Made by a program: the position numbers and the translations under genes
The notes under the pieces: model-generated
Told to the model about the DNA's origin: nothing
Seen by the model: only the letters and a program-made list of their open reading frames with translations
Databases searched by the model: none
Shown: in pieces, positions 34,942-44,800 of the stretch
Position numbering within the stretch: the stretch's first letter is position 1
How the letters are laid out: every line of letters starts with the position of its first letter
Source: an uncultured Halocynthiibacter sp.
GTDB lineage: Bacteria; Pseudomonadota; Alphaproteobacteria; Rhodobacterales; Rhodobacteraceae
DNA length: 64,000 bases
Reading direction: 5' to 3'
Assembly (NCBI GenBank): GCA_947503035.1
Contig: CANNCD010000001.1
Span: 1,240,001 to 1,304,000, forward strand

Positions 34942-34945
34942 GATG

Positions 34946-36118
34946 TTAAACTGCTTTTTTCAGGGCGTCGACCAGATCGGTCCGTTCCCAGCCAAAGCCG
35001 CCATCCGCGTCCGGTGCACGACCAAAATGGCCATATGCCGCGGTGCGTTGATAGATCGGTTTGTTCATGCCCAGCTGTTCACGAATACCGCGCGGCGTCA
35101 GGTCCATCACATCATTGACGGCCTTTTCGATCAGGCTTTCGTGGATGTTGCCGGTGCCGTGGGTGTCCGCATAGATCGACAATGGACGCGCCACGCCAAT
35201 CGCATAGGACAGCTGAATCGTACAGCGTTTCGCCATGCCAGCCGCCACAACGTTTTTCGCCAAATAGCGCGCCGCATAGGCCGCCGAGCGGTCAACTTTG
35301 GTCGGATCTTTACCGGAGAACGCGCCGCCGCCGTGGGGGGCCGCACCGCCATATGTGTCCACGATGATCTTGCGACCGGTCAGACCGGCGTCCCCATCTG
35401 GGCCGCCGATCACGAATTTACCGGTCGGGTTCACGTGCCATTTCGTGGCGTCCGTGATCCAGCCATCCGGCAATTCGGAGCGGATGAACGGTTCAACAAT
35501 CGCGCGCACATCGTCGGACGACAATGACGGGTCCAAGTGCTGGGACGACAACACGATGGTTTCCGCATTCACGGGCACGCCGTCTTTGTATTGTAGCGTC
35601 AGCTGGGATTTCATGTCTGGTCCCAAAACGCCCGCGCCAGCTTCGCCGGATTTACGGGCCTTGGCCAGACGTTCCAGCATCTTGTGCGAATAGAAGATCG
35701 GAGCAGGCATAAGCGCCTCGGTCTCGTCCACCGCATAGCCGAACATGATGCCTTGGTCGCCGGCACCCTCTTCTTTGGTGTCGGATGCATCCACACCTTG
35801 GGCAATCTCGACGGACTGTTCGTGCAGGAAATTATTGACGGTCATGTTTTCCCAGTGGAAACCGTCCTGCTCATAACCGATGCCTTTGACGCACTCACGG
35901 GCGATGCCTTCGACGCGGTCCATCACGGATTGCGGGCCGCGAACTTCGCCGCCGATCACAACGCGGTTGGTCGTCGCAAAGGTTTCACAGGCCACGCGGG
36001 CCTCGGGGTCTTCGGCGAGAAACGCGTCCAATACCGCGTCAGAAATTTGGTCACAGACTTTGTCTGGATGGCCCTCGGAAACGGATTCTGAGGTAAAGAG
36101 ATAGTTCTGGCGTGGCAT
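34946..36118 (-). CDS. metK: S-adenosylmethionine synthetase
   Basis: A 390-residue enzyme making SAM from methionine and ATP. Family motifs: [23 protein letters not shown] (near 10-32), [12 protein letters not shown], and [23 protein letters not shown]. Normal length, all signature residues present. The 5' leader contains a match to the SAM/SAH riboswitch that overlaps the ribosome site, so translation should fall when SAM or SAH is plentiful. A terminator follows the gene. Confidence 0.97.
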   Translation of the reverse strand: MPRQNYLFTSESVSEGHPDKVCDQISDAVLDAFLAEDPEARVACETFATTNRVVIGGEVRGPQSVMDRVEGIARECVKGIGYEQDGFHWENMTVNNFLHEQSVEIAQGVDASDTKEEGAGDQGIMFGYAVDETEALMPAPIFYSHKMLERLAKARKSGEAGAGVLGPDMKSQLTLQYKDGVPVNAETIVLSSQHLDPSLSSDDVRAIVEPFIRSELPDGWITDATKWHVNPTGKFVIGGPDGDAGLTGRKIIVDTYGGAAPHGGGAFSGKDPTKVDRSAAYAARYLAKNVVAAGMAKRCTIQLSYAIGVARPLSIYADTHGTGNIHESLIEKAVNDVMDLTPRGIREQLGMNKPIYQRTAAYGHFGRAPDADGGFGWERTDLVDALKKAV

Positions 36119-36125
36119 GATATAG

Positions 36126-36172
36126 TGCTCCAGTGAGTGATTACCTTTCCCGTCAGGAAGCCGTTGGGAAAG
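36126..36172 (-). ncRNA. SAM/SAH riboswitch in metK leader
   Basis: On the minus strand CTTTCCC (36172-36166) pairs perfectly with GGGAAAG (36151-36145) around the loop AACGGCTTCCTGAC, followed by ACTGGAGCA (36134-36126). This follows the published SAM/SAH (Rhodobacterales metK) plan: stem, conserved AACGGCUUCCUG loop, and UGGAGCA that forms a pseudoknot. GGAG at 36131-36128 is also the ribosome site, seven to nine bases ahead of the ATG at 36118, so ligand binding would hide it. Expected outcome: translational repression by SAM. Confidence 0.92.
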
Positions 36173-36207
36173 TCAGGGGCTACGCATAAAGCGCGGATCG
36201 GGTGAAT

Positions 36208-37710
36208 TCAATCGTATTTTCGCGAGAATATGGTTAACGCGCCGAATGCTGTGAAAAGCATTATAAATATGATCCAATCCCCTAGCCGCGCGTATAAGGT
36301 TAATGGACGCGCGGCCGGAAGCCGCACATCGCGGTAATCGGCCACCCCCATTGGAATTTGATCGACGATGCGGCCACGGGAATCAATCACCGCCGAAATG
36401 CCCGTATTCGCGACCCGCACCACTGGCAGACCGTTTTCAATCGCCCGCATCCGCGCCTGTGCCAGATGTTGATGCGGCCCCGCGATATCGCCGAACCACG
36501 CGTCATTGGTGATCTGCAAAATCCAATCGGGGCGCGACGGCATCGCGGCCACGTCTTGGGTAAAGATCAGCTCATAACAAATGAGCGGCAACACCGTGCC
36601 AAGCGGGCCAAGGTCGAACACCTCGGCGCCCGACCCCGCCTCGTATCCGCCGGTCATGACCTGCGCCAAACCGGTCAGGCCAAGCCGTTCGGCCAGCGGC
36701 CCGCCAGGGATATATTCGCCAAAGGGCACCAGATGGTGTTTGTCATAGACCCAACCCGTCGTGCCATCGGCATTCACCACGGCCATCGAATTGCGATGAC
36801 CGGTATAACCACGACGTTGGATGCCAATCACCGTTGGCGCACCGGATGCTCGCGCGATTTGTTCAAATGCGATTTCCGAGTGTTCAAGAAGGAACGGAAC
36901 CGAGGTTTCAGGCCAGATCACCACATCTGCCGCGCCCAAAATCGGATCGGCAGGCTGCGCAGAGAGGCTTTTGCTGCGGGCAAAGAACATGCCGGTTTTA
37001 TCGGGGTCCCATTTTTCGTGCTGGGCCGCGTTGGGTTGCACCATGCGCACGACGTGGTCTGTGGCCTCGGGGGCCTTGGCCGACCAGCCAGCATAGATGA
37101 CCGCTATAACGGCGATGGCCACCGCCACCGTTGTCCTTTTTCCGAAGGCAACAACGGATGCGCAGATCAAGATTGTCAACGCGCTCAACCCATAGGGGCC
37201 AACAAAGGCGGCAACCTGATCGCCGCCCCAACCGACCCATTGATAGGCCAAAAGCCCCCATGGGAACCCCGTCAGAACATAGCCGCGCAGCGCCTCGGCC
37301 AAGGTCCAGCTGAGGGCGAGACCAAAGATTGCGCTGTGCCCCGACATGGCCGCGCGCGCGACGCCAAACCCCAAGCCCCAGAACAAGGCCAAGCCGCCCG
37401 CCAGTAACACCCAAGCAAAGGGCGCCATCCAACCGGTCGCCGCCGCGTCGACAAAGAACGGCTCCATGATCCAGAACATCGTGGCCAGAAAATAGCCGAC
37501 GCCAACGGACCAGCCGGTCTTGGCCGCCGCGCGCGTCGTGTCGGTCAGGGAAAATAGGTAAATCGCCGCGACCAAGCCCACCATCGCCACCGGCAACAGA
37601 TGTAATGGCGCCTGCCCCAGCCCCATCACCATGCCGGAAACGACTGCCGCCCCAAGCCGTTTCATCGGGCTTAGGGCGGCAATGCGGTTTTCTATGGCCG
37701 CGATGGTCAT
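36208..37710 (-). CDS. lnt: Apolipoprotein N-acyltransferase
   Basis: A 500-residue inner-membrane enzyme, the last step of lipoprotein maturation. Five to seven helices occupy the first 200 residues and the nitrilase-like catalytic domain follows: Glu in VIWPETSVPFLLE, Lys in YDKHHLVPFGEYIPG, Cys in LPLICYELIFTQD. One helix returns at the C-terminus. It overlaps corC by four bases (ATGA), the usual corC-lnt pair. Confidence 0.95.
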   Translation of the reverse strand: MTIAAIENRIAALSPMKRLGAAVVSGMVMGLGQAPLHLLPVAMVGLVAAIYLFSLTDTTRAAAKTGWSVGVGYFLATMFWIMEPFFVDAAATGWMAPFAWVLLAGGLALFWGLGFGVARAAMSGHSAIFGLALSWTLAEALRGYVLTGFPWGLLAYQWVGWGGDQVAAFVGPYGLSALTILICASVVAFGKRTTVAVAIAVIAVIYAGWSAKAPEATDHVVRMVQPNAAQHEKWDPDKTGMFFARSKSLSAQPADPILGAADVVIWPETSVPFLLEHSEIAFEQIARASGAPTVIGIQRRGYTGHRNSMAVVNADGTTGWVYDKHHLVPFGEYIPGGPLAERLGLTGLAQVMTGGYEAGSGAEVFDLGPLGTVLPLICYELIFTQDVAAMPSRPDWILQITNDAWFGDIAGPHQHLAQARMRAIENGLPVVRVANTGISAVIDSRGRIVDQIPMGVADYRDVRLPAARPLTLYARLGDWIIFIMLFTAFGALTIFSRKYD

Positions 37711-38591
37711 TCGGCGGCTGCAACCCCGGGCAAACGCACCCGAAGCCGTTTGATCCGGCGCGGGTCCGCGTCGATCACGTCAATCTCGGTGCCATTTGGA
37801 TGGGGAACAACTTCGCCGCGCACGGGCACACGTCCGGTCAGAACAAAGACCAAACCGCCCAACGTGTCGATTTCTTCGTCGTGATCTTCGGGCACCAATT
37901 CATAGTCGATCTCGGCCTCGAATTCATCGAGCGGCGTGCGGGCCTGAACGATGTAACAACCGGGGCTTTCTTCGACCCAATTGCGTTCGTCGGCGACGTC
38001 ATGTTCGTCTTCGATTTCACCGATGACCTGTTCGATCAGATCCTCGATGGTCACCAGACCATCAACACCACCGTATTCGTCGATCATCAGGGCCATGTGG
38101 ATACGACCGGTCTGCATCTTTTGGAGCAAAATTCCGATCGGCATCGACGGCGGCGCATAGAGCAACGGACGCACCAAGGATTCCACGTCAAAGGATTTAT
38201 CCCCGCCGTTGAACCCATGTTTCAGCGCGACGTCCTTCAACAGAACCAAACCAAGCGGCGTATCAAGCGTGCCGTTGAACACGGGCAAACGCGACAGGCC
38301 GCTGTCGCGGAACACCTCGATCAGGTCGTCGAATGAAATGTCGTGAGGGACGGCGACGATCTCGGCCTTTGGGACCGCGACCTCTTCGAGACGCATGCGG
38401 CGCAGGTTCAAAAGCCCCAAGCCCGCCTGACGTGGTTCCGGCAGTGCCGGCGCCTCGATCACCTCTTGTTCTTCGGATTGTCCCGAAGAGAATTTCGATA
38501 GAAAGCGGTTCACAAAACCGGTTTCTGCTATGTTTGCCTCTGGCTGCGCGCTTTGCGCTGCACTCGAGGATCCGTCGTTTGAGTCGCCCAT
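37707..38591 (-). CDS. corC: CorC/HlyC-type CBS-domain transporter-associated protein
   Basis: A 294-residue soluble protein: acidic, low-complexity N-terminus (about 1-55), a CBS pair (VAVPKAEIVAVPHDISFDDLIEVFRDSGLSRLPVFNG, split over 72-110, then HMALMIDEYGGVDGLVTIEDLIEQVIGEIEDEHD) and a C-terminal CorC_HlyC domain (DTLGGLVFVLTGRVPVRGEVV). There is no DUF21 membrane part, so it is the short CorC form, linked to magnesium and cobalt efflux. Neighbours ybeY and lnt are standard. Confidence 0.9.
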   Translation of the reverse strand: MGDSNDGSSSAAQSAQPEANIAETGFVNRFLSKFSSGQSEEQEVIEAPALPEPRQAGLGLLNLRRMRLEEVAVPKAEIVAVPHDISFDDLIEVFRDSGLSRLPVFNGTLDTPLGLVLLKDVALKHGFNGGDKSFDVESLVRPLLYAPPSMPIGILLQKMQTGRIHMALMIDEYGGVDGLVTIEDLIEQVIGEIEDEHDVADERNWVEESPGCYIVQARTPLDEFEAEIDYELVPEDHDEEIDTLGGLVFVLTGRVPVRGEVVPHPNGTEIDVIDADPRRIKRLRVRLPGVAAAE

Positions 38592-38613
38592 TGGCCCTTT
38601 CCGATGTGGGGAA

Positions 38614-39153
38614 TTACCCCTCGTTCAATATATATGGGTTAGGTTGGCCCAGATGTTCAAGTATCTCGACCTCTAAACCCTCCATAAGTGCCGCATCTGG
38701 GTCACATATGTGATCATATCCCAACAAATGTAACATTCCATGAACCAAAAGGTGCAAACAATGGGCGTCAAATGGCTTGTCCGCGGCGTTTGCTTCGCGT
38801 TCGCAGGTGTCAAATGCGATGGCGATATCGCCCAATTCGAAGGGCATTCCCGTCGGATCAGCGGAAACGGGGATAGGATTCCCGCCCTCAACCTCTGCGC
38901 CACGCTCTTCGCTTGGCCATGACAGAACGTTGGTCGGGGTGGGTTTGTCGCGAAAATCGGCGTTCAGGTCGGCAATCCGCGCATCGTCACAGCCCATGAC
39001 GCAGATCTCGAAATCCTTGGGATCATATCCCAAATGCGTCAAAACCGCCTGCCCCGCCGTTTGGGACAGGCTGTCCAACATATCGTTCCACCGGTCGTCT
39101 TCTACGACCACATCAACGCAATCAGCCACGTGATTTTTCTTCGGCCTTGCCAT
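38614..39153 (-). CDS. ybeY: Endoribonuclease YbeY
   Basis: A 179-residue metal-dependent RNase from the ATG at 39153 (MARPKKNHVAD). The zinc site is complete: HLLVHGMLHLLGYDH (His-x3-His-x5-His). It also has NVLSWPSEE ahead of it, the strand typical of YbeY. It takes part in 16S rRNA 3' processing and ribosome quality control. The start overlaps the phoH end by about 30 bases. Confidence 0.94.
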   Translation of the reverse strand: MARPKKNHVADCVDVVVEDDRWNDMLDSLSQTAGQAVLTHLGYDPKDFEICVMGCDDARIADLNADFRDKPTPTNVLSWPSEERGAEVEGGNPIPVSADPTGMPFELGDIAIAFDTCEREANAADKPFDAHCLHLLVHGMLHLLGYDHICDPDAALMEGLEVEILEHLGQPNPYILNEG

Positions 39154-40141
39154 AGGCGTCGATGATTTTCGCAACCAATGGGTGGCGCACGACGTCCTTT
39201 GAGGTGAAGTAGTTGAACGAAATCCGGTTGATGTTTTTCAACAGATGTTCCGCATCCCGAAGTCCAGATTGCACGCCGCGCGGCAAATCGATCTGGGTCC
39301 GGTCACCTGTGATGACCATCCGCGATCCTTCACCAAGACGGGTCAGGAACATTTTCATCTGCATGGTCGTTGCGTTCTGGGCCTCGTCCAAAACGACAAA
39401 GGCATTCGACAATGTCCGCCCCCGCATAAAGGCAAGCGGGGCGATTTCGATCTTCTTTTCCTCGATCAGTTTCGCGACCTGTTTCGACGGCAGAAAATCA
39501 TTCAACGCGTCATACAGGGGCTGCATATAAGGATCGACCTTGTCCTTCATATCGCCGGGCAAATATCCAAGCTTTTCGCCCGCCTCAACCGCAGGGCGCG
39601 ATAGGATAATCCGGTCCACATGACCACCGATAAACATGTTCACCCCAACAGCCACGGCAAGATAGGTTTTACCGGTACCGGCAGGGCCGATGCCAAAGGC
39701 AAGTTCGTTATTGAACAGGGATTTAACATAGGCCTCTTGGGCCTCGGTGCGGGGTTCGATCACCTTTTTACGGGTTTTGATTTCCACGCGATCACCGACG
39801 CTCATCTCAAGCTGATCACCGCTTCGAACGCCTGTTTCGATACCGGACGCGCCAAGGCGAATTTCGCCAGTGACATCACCAGGCTCGACACCTTTTCCGG
39901 CCTCAAGACGTTGATACAGTGCCTCAAGAACTTCGCGCGCTTTGACAAGGGAATCTTCCTCGCCCATGACCTGAAGGTGGTTGCCTCGGCGCACGATCTG
40001 CACCGAAAGGTCTTGCTCGATTTTGGTGAGGTTGCCGTCATACACACCGCAAAGCTCAACCAGCAAACGGTTATCAGCAAACTCGATCGAGATTTTCTTA
40101 AAATCTTCGGGCGACGGCGGGGGTGTTAATGTGCTTCCCAA
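39122..40141 (-). CDS. phoH: PhoH-family ATPase
   Basis: A 339-residue protein with an N-terminal KH-like part (LVELCGVYDGNLTKIEQDLSVQIVRRGNHLQV) and a PhoH ATPase domain: Walker A GPAGTGKTYLAVAVG, Walker B VLDEAQNATTMQMKMFLTRLG, and VITGDRTQIDLP. The start is TTG at 40141, with GGAG six bases ahead of it; I see no ATG preserving the N-terminal domain. It sits before ybeY, its near-universal partner; the pair acts in RNA processing. Confidence 0.93.
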   Translation of the reverse strand: MGSTLTPPPSPEDFKKISIEFADNRLLVELCGVYDGNLTKIEQDLSVQIVRRGNHLQVMGEEDSLVKAREVLEALYQRLEAGKGVEPGDVTGEIRLGASGIETGVRSGDQLEMSVGDRVEIKTRKKVIEPRTEAQEAYVKSLFNNELAFGIGPAGTGKTYLAVAVGVNMFIGGHVDRIILSRPAVEAGEKLGYLPGDMKDKVDPYMQPLYDALNDFLPSKQVAKLIEEKKIEIAPLAFMRGRTLSNAFVVLDEAQNATTMQMKMFLTRLGEGSRMVITGDRTQIDLPRGVQSGLRDAEHLLKNINRISFNYFTSKDVVRHPLVAKIIDAYGKAEEKSRG

Positions 40142-40253
40142 TCAAATCTCCACAACATGAGGTATACCCCGATGGTGCCAAGGATAGAGCGTCACCGCAA
40201 GCCCACAATGCGAATTGTCACAAAAACTCTATGAAAAACGCCACGTTACGCAA

Positions 40254-40282
40254 AAAGCCGCGCAAATTTATGCACGGCTTTC
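40254..40282 (-). terminator. Terminator after the lipoprotein gene
   Basis: On the minus strand AAAGCCGTGC, ATAAATTT, GCGCGGCTTTTTG: stem of about nine pairs with a T run, 26 bases after the stop at 40308. Confidence 0.8.
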
Positions 40283-40307
40283 TGTAATAAATCATTTTTC
40301 CAAAGAC

Positions 40308-40610
40308 TTAGAGTAGATCTTCGAAAGTTGAACCAGATTTGAAGTTCCCAACAGTCGTCTCAGGAAGACCAATACCAGAGCAAATCGGCTTACCGTATTT
40401 GTCCAAACGTGGGTCAAGGTAACCTTCGACGCCGTCATCGATGATCCAGTGATCACAGCCGTTTTTGTCAATCCAGATACCGGCCTGAAGCTGGCTTAGG
40501 TGTTTTTTGTCAAAGCCACCATCGGTGGTTTTGTTGGCGTGGCCGCTTCCTTCACAGGCAGCAAGAGAGAATGCAGCAGCAACCAAAAACGCGGTTTTCT
40601 TAAAAGTCAT
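40308..40610 (-). CDS. Small lipoprotein with a WID-GC-DDG module
   Basis: A 100-residue protein from the ATG at 40610 (MTFKKTAF), with AGGAGA eight bases upstream. It has a lipoprotein signal ending LAAC (C20), so it is likely membrane anchored. Residues 45-85 contain IWIDKNGCDHWIIDDGVEGYLD and GKPIC, a module that also occurs in the OmpA-like protein just upstream (IWIDPDGCEHFVMDDGVEGF and GRPVC). The two conserved Cys may form a disulfide. Role unknown; its place beside an OmpA-like protein suggests the cell envelope. Confidence 0.75.
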   Translation of the reverse strand: MTFKKTAFLVAAAFSLAACEGSGHANKTTDGGFDKKHLSQLQAGIWIDKNGCDHWIIDDGVEGYLDPRLDKYGKPICSGIGLPETTVGNFKSGSTFEDLL

Positions 40611-40620
40611 GTTCATTCTC

Positions 40621-41181
40621 CTAGCGCACACAGATGATTTCAACGCGGCGGTTTTGACGCATGCCTTCGGCAGTTGCGTTGGACGCGATTGGTTCACGTT
40701 CGCCCATCCAGCGGGTGTCGGAAACATATGCACCGGCCTGAACTGCGACGTCACGAACGGCGTTTGCGCGGTTGCGTGACAGGCGCATGTTATATTCATC
40801 AGACGCACGGCTATCGGTGTGACCCACGATGATATACGCGGTTGCGCCGGCCTGCTGGAAGAAGCTTGCCAAACGCTGGCGGCCAGATGCGGTGATGTTA
40901 TAGCGGTCCGTGTGGAACAGCTGATCCGAGTTCATCACAGCGCATGTCTCAAGCTCGTGACAGACCGGACGGCCATCACGTGTGAGGTGGAGGCTCATAA
41001 AGCCCTCGACACCGTCATCCATTACAAAGTGTTCACAGCCATCTGGATCGATCCAGATCGTCGCCTCGTAGTTTTCGCTGACAGGCTGTGCCTGCACGCC
41101 AACAACAGAAGATGTCGTACCAACCGCAAACGCCGCGGCAGCAAACATCGCTTTAACCATGTGGTTCAAATTCACTGACAC
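40621..41181 (-). CDS. OmpA-family peptidoglycan-associated protein
   Basis: A 186-residue secreted protein. Signal peptide to about residue 32 (VQAQ). Then the short module IWIDPDGCEHFVMDDGVEGF with GRPVC, followed by an OmpA C-terminal domain: FHTDRYNITASGRQRLASFF, YIIVGHTDSRASDEYNMRLSRNRANAVRDVAV and NRRVEI, with the Asp and Arg that bind diaminopimelate. No N-terminal barrel, so it is a periplasmic, cell-wall-binding protein. The likely start is GTG at 41181 with AAAGGGG eight bases upstream; ATG at 41160 is possible. It precedes the small lipoprotein by 10 bases. Confidence 0.82.
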   Translation of the reverse strand: MSVNLNHMVKAMFAAAAFAVGTTSSVVGVQAQPVSENYEATIWIDPDGCEHFVMDDGVEGFMSLHLTRDGRPVCHELETCAVMNSDQLFHTDRYNITASGRQRLASFFQQAGATAYIIVGHTDSRASDEYNMRLSRNRANAVRDVAVQAGAYVSDTRWMGEREPIASNATAEGMRQNRRVEIICVR

Positions 41182-41382
41182 AGTGTTCGCCCCTTTATCC
41201 CAATCAATAATTTACAGCAGCCCCCCAGCTACACTTTGAAGATAGGGCGCCTTTTTAATAAAAATAGCAAGTTTTGTGTTATCTGGAAACATAAATCCCC
41301 AGATATTGTGTTTATATTTGCGACATTGGGCAAAAATTCACGCACTTGTTGCCACTTACGAAACAAGCATATTGCCCTAGCG

Positions 41383-42705
41383 TCAGTCGAGAAGAACACC
41401 TTTGAGCGAGTTCTTCTCCGATTCTACGATCTTAACGCGACGGATATCGCCACGCTCAACACCTGGCGCATCTGCGAACACAGCGTGAAGATATTGGCTT
41501 TTTCCGATCATCTGACCTTCGATGCGACCCGGCTTTTCGAACAGAACGCTGACCTCGCGGCCAATCATAGAATGTTGGATTTCGGTCTGTTGCTCGGTCA
41601 ACAGCGCCTGAAGACGTTGCAGACGGTCGTCGGCCTCGGATTGATCCACAAGCGGACGTGCCGCCGCCGGTGTACCCGGACGAGACGAATATTTGAACGA
41701 ATAGGCCTGACCGTAACGCACCTGACGGACCAGCTCCATTGTGTCTTGGAAATCGGCTTCGGTTTCTTCGGGGAAGCCCACGATGAAATCACCAGACAAC
41801 AGGATATCAGGACGCGCCGCACGAATGCGCTCAATCACGCGCAAGTAGCTCTCGGCGGTGTGGCTGCGGTTCATGCGTTTCAGGATCTTGTCGCTGCCGG
41901 ACTGCACAGGCAAGTGCAGGTAGGGCATCAATTTTTCACATTCACCATGGGCCGCGATCAACGCGTCATCCATGTCATTCGGGTGGGACGTGGTGAAACG
42001 AATACGCTCCAAACCGTCAACCTTATCCAGCGCCCAGATCAGGTCCGCCAATGTGTGATCCCCGTTCGGCCCAGCGCCGTGATAGGCATTCACGTTCTGC
42101 CCCAACAGGGTGATTTCGCGCACGCCACGTTCGACCAAATCGCGGGCCTCAGTCAGAATGCGATCCACAGGGCGCGACACCTCGGCACCACGAGTATAGG
42201 GCACAACACAAAAGGCACAGAATTTGTCACAGCCCTCTTGGACCGTCAAAAACGCAGTCGGCCCGCGCGACGCTTTGGGGCGCTTGGGCATATGTTCGAA
42301 TTTGTCTTCTTCGGGGAAATCCGTATCAAGCGCCTTTTCACCGGCCTCGACCTTGGCCTCCATCGCAGGAAGTTTGTGATAGCTCTGCGGACCAACCACC
42401 AGATCAACCATTGGCTGGCGGCGCATGATCTCTTCGCCCTCGGCCTGTGCCACACAACCGGCAACACCGATTTTCAGATCAGGATTAGCCTCTTTGAACG
42501 GACGCATCCGACCCAGTTCAGAGTAAATCTTTTCCGCCGCCTTTTCACGAATGTGACAGGTGTTCAGCAGGATCATATCCGCCTCGTCGGGCGTCTTTAC
42601 CTCGACATAGCCCGACCCACCCAGAGTTTCGGCCATACGTTCACTGTCGTAAACGTTCATTTGGCACCCGTAGGTCTTGATGAATAGCTTCTTTGGATCG
42701 GACAT
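41383..42705 (-). CDS. miaB: tRNA-2-methylthio-N6-dimethylallyladenosine synthase MiaB
   Basis: A 440-residue radical-SAM methylthiotransferase from the ATG at 42705 ([17 protein letters not shown]). UPF0004 N-terminal domain with Cys in [15 protein letters not shown] and VAGCVAQ; radical-SAM cluster motif [16 protein letters not shown]-terminal TRAM domain starting near [15 protein letters not shown]. The longer frame to 42828 crosses the neighbour's start region. Normally miaB sits directly before phoH; here two envelope genes come between. Confidence 0.95.
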   Translation of the reverse strand: MSDPKKLFIKTYGCQMNVYDSERMAETLGGSGYVEVKTPDEADMILLNTCHIREKAAEKIYSELGRMRPFKEANPDLKIGVAGCVAQAEGEEIMRRQPMVDLVVGPQSYHKLPAMEAKVEAGEKALDTDFPEEDKFEHMPKRPKASRGPTAFLTVQEGCDKFCAFCVVPYTRGAEVSRPVDRILTEARDLVERGVREITLLGQNVNAYHGAGPNGDHTLADLIWALDKVDGLERIRFTTSHPNDMDDALIAAHGECEKLMPYLHLPVQSGSDKILKRMNRSHTAESYLRVIERIRAARPDILLSGDFIVGFPEETEADFQDTMELVRQVRYGQAYSFKYSSRPGTPAAARPLVDQSEADDRLQRLQALLTEQQTEIQHSMIGREVSVLFEKPGRIEGQMIGKSQYLHAVFADAPGVERGDIRRVKIVESEKNSLKGVLLD

Positions 42706-42867
42706 TTGGTGCCTCGGACGGATAAAAACAACGTTAGATGGCTCTGTACCGCGTCCCTGCCCGCCTTGCAACATCACGCATGCATTCGTCGGGCTGTGCG
42801 CGCCTCGGCTCTTGCATATTGTTTCCATTTGCGCAACGGTGTGGCCACGGGCAACACAGGCAAAACA

Positions 42868-43737
42868 ATGCGTTACGACTCTTTCTCAGATTTTCAAAAG
42901 ACCGGTACGGCGGCTTTGGCAAAAGGTCCCATCGCGATGATCTTTATCGAGGATCTGGTCGAAGTCGACACGACCGTGCGCCATCACCTTCAGTTGGGCT
43001 TTAAATCCGTGTTGGTCTTTGCCCCCGACGCCATGACCCTGCCCCGCGCGCTTGAGGAAAAAATTCACCGCATTCCCTTTGATGCGCGCGCCTCTGGTGC
43101 AGTGCCCGCCGCCGTGGATAAGATCAACGATTTGGCGCCCGGGATTTGGATGTATTACTGTTATAATGCCGAATACCTCTATTTTCCGTTTTGCGAGACG
43201 CGCACGATTGGCGAGATGCTTGCCTATCACACCGAGGAGCGTCGCGACGCGATGTTGACCTATGTTGTTGATTTGTACGCCGCCGATCTGAACGAACACC
43301 CCAATGCCGTGAACCTCGAAAGCGCGCATATGGATAAATCCGGCTATTACGCGGCGTCCCGTCCCGATCCGGACAACCACAACCACCCCAAGGAACGACA
43401 GCTCGATTTCTTTGGCGGTTTGCGCTGGCGCTACGAAGAACACATCGCCCCCACCCGCCGCAAAATCGACCGGATCGCGATTTTTAAATCGAAACCCGAA
43501 TTGCGGATGCGCGACGATCACACCTTTAGCGACCAAGAATACAACACCTATGCCTGCCCGTGGCACCACAACCTGACGGCGGCGATTTGCAGCTTCCGCA
43601 CCGCCAAGGCGCTCAAGCACAACCCCGGTTCGACCTTTGATATCGACACGTTCAAATGGCACAACTCGACGCCGTTCCAATGGCACAGCCAACAGTTGCT
43701 TGATCTTGGCCTGATGGAACCCGGGCAGTGGTTTTAG
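42868..43737 (+). CDS. Hypothetical protein, possible glycosyltransferase-like fold
   Basis: A 289-residue protein from the ATG at 42868 ([17 protein letters not shown]); the longer frame starts inside the miaB promoter region. No signal peptide or membrane helix. The opening [33 protein letters not shown] reads like the first strand and helix of a GT-A glycosyltransferase (family 2-like), and many His/Trp residues follow ([16 protein letters not shown]), but no DxD pair is clear. Divergent from miaB. I cannot name a function. Confidence 0.6.
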   Translation: MRYDSFSDFQKTGTAALAKGPIAMIFIEDLVEVDTTVRHHLQLGFKSVLVFAPDAMTLPRALEEKIHRIPFDARASGAVPAAVDKINDLAPGIWMYYCYNAEYLYFPFCETRTIGEMLAYHTEERRDAMLTYVVDLYAADLNEHPNAVNLESAHMDKSGYYAASRPDPDNHNHPKERQLDFFGGLRWRYEEHIAPTRRKIDRIAIFKSKPELRMRDDHTFSDQEYNTYACPWHHNLTAAICSFRTAKALKHNPGSTFDIDTFKWHNSTPFQWHSQQLLDLGLMEPGQWF

Positions 43738-43788
43738 GACGCAAAACTGGGCCAATATTTCGGCTAATTGTTTAGAAAGACATTGTTT

Positions 43789-44352
43789 ATGAATAAATTT
43801 AGCAAGCAAATTTGGGGCATCTCAGCAATCTTCGTTTTCTTACCATTCATGTTCATTCTTGCGGATAGATCCAAGCTCGCAGTTGCAATAACAATTCCGA
43901 TCCTGCTGCTTTGCTCTCTGATCTATTGGGGTAAATATGCAATTCGGGTCATCGGATACTTTCGAAAACAGAACCAAAACGCTTGGCCCAAATGGCTCGG
44001 ACTTTGGACAACTGCCAACATCTTGTGGGTCATCGCCAGCTTTCAATGGGAATTCTTCGTCCCCACAGCGCTTGTCATTTTCTTCGGCCCAATTGTGGGA
44101 TCATTCACAGTGGTCACAAACATTTCTATCTCACTGCATAAGTACGGCCTCGAAGCCTATCCTGACCTCCTAGGTCGCGACGATATACCATATTTGTTGC
44201 TTGCCTTGGTATTCTCGACAACAGCTGCTGGCCTTGTCATAGCATTGAATACTGGAAGACTACGCCAAGGTGCGGCCTGCGCCATCTTAGTCGCAATCAG
44301 CGTTGGCGCGGCCCTCGTACTTAACCCTCAGCCGCCATTTAATATGCCTTAA
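43789..44352 (+). CDS. Hypothetical inner-membrane protein
   Basis: A 187-residue protein with about five membrane segments (IWGISAIFVFLPFMFILAD, LAVAITIPILLLCSLIYWG, FGPIVGSFTVVTNISISL and two later ones). No motif recognised. It starts 51 bases after the preceding gene, with no clear ribosome site, and its composition is richer in A+T than its neighbours, which may mean it was acquired. It faces irr. Confidence 0.5.
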   Translation: MNKFSKQIWGISAIFVFLPFMFILADRSKLAVAITIPILLLCSLIYWGKYAIRVIGYFRKQNQNAWPKWLGLWTTANILWVIASFQWEFFVPTALVIFFGPIVGSFTVVTNISISLHKYGLEAYPDLLGRDDIPYLLLALVFSTTAAGLVIALNTGRLRQGAACAILVAISVGAALVLNPQPPFNMP

Positions 44353-44383
44353 CGATACTACGACGGATCGCGCGGGGCCGATT

Positions 44384-44800
44384 TCAGGTCCGGCGCAGGC
44401 GGATGACCACGTCGACCTTGGCGATTTCGGCGCCTTCTGGGGCGTCGGGTACCTGTGAGATCACCAGCTGATCCATCGGGGCGTCGGTCAATTCGGCGCT
44501 GTCTTCCCAATAGAAATGTGGGTGATCGGACATGTTGGTGTCAAAATAGCTCTTGGAGCCATCAACCGTGATTTCGCGCATCAGACCCGCATCAACGAAC
44601 GCCTTGAGCGTATTATACACCGTCGCAAGGGACACTTTTTCGCCCGCGGTCACGGTGGATGCATGCAGGCTCTCTGCAGTAACATGGCGGTCTTGGCCAT
44701 CGCCAACCAACAGCGCAGCCAGTGACACACGTTGCCGTGTCGGGCGCAATCCGGCCTGTGAGAGCCAGCGCGTGCCTGTGTCGATTGCGATATCCTGCAT
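44384..44800 (-). CDS. irr: Iron response regulator Irr (Fur family)
   Basis: A Fur-family protein of 138 residues from the ATG at 44800, which has AAAGGAA about eight bases ahead; ATG at 44824 is an alternative. Winged helix: GLRPTRQRVSLAALLVGD and TAESLHASTVTAGEKVSLATVYNTLKAFVDAGL. Metal/haem region SDHPHFYWEDSAELTD. The assignment as Irr rests on the position before fabA, where Rhodobacterales keep irr, and on the sequence GDGQDRHVTAESL. It senses iron through haem and represses iron uptake when haem is scarce. Confidence 0.85.
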   Translation of the reverse strand: MQDIAIDTGTRWLSQAGLRPTRQRVSLAALLVGDGQDRHVTAESLHASTVTAGEKVSLATVYNTLKAFVDAGLMREITVDGSKSYFDTNMSDHPHFYWEDSAELTDAPMDQLVISQVPDAPEGAEIAKVDVVIRLRRT

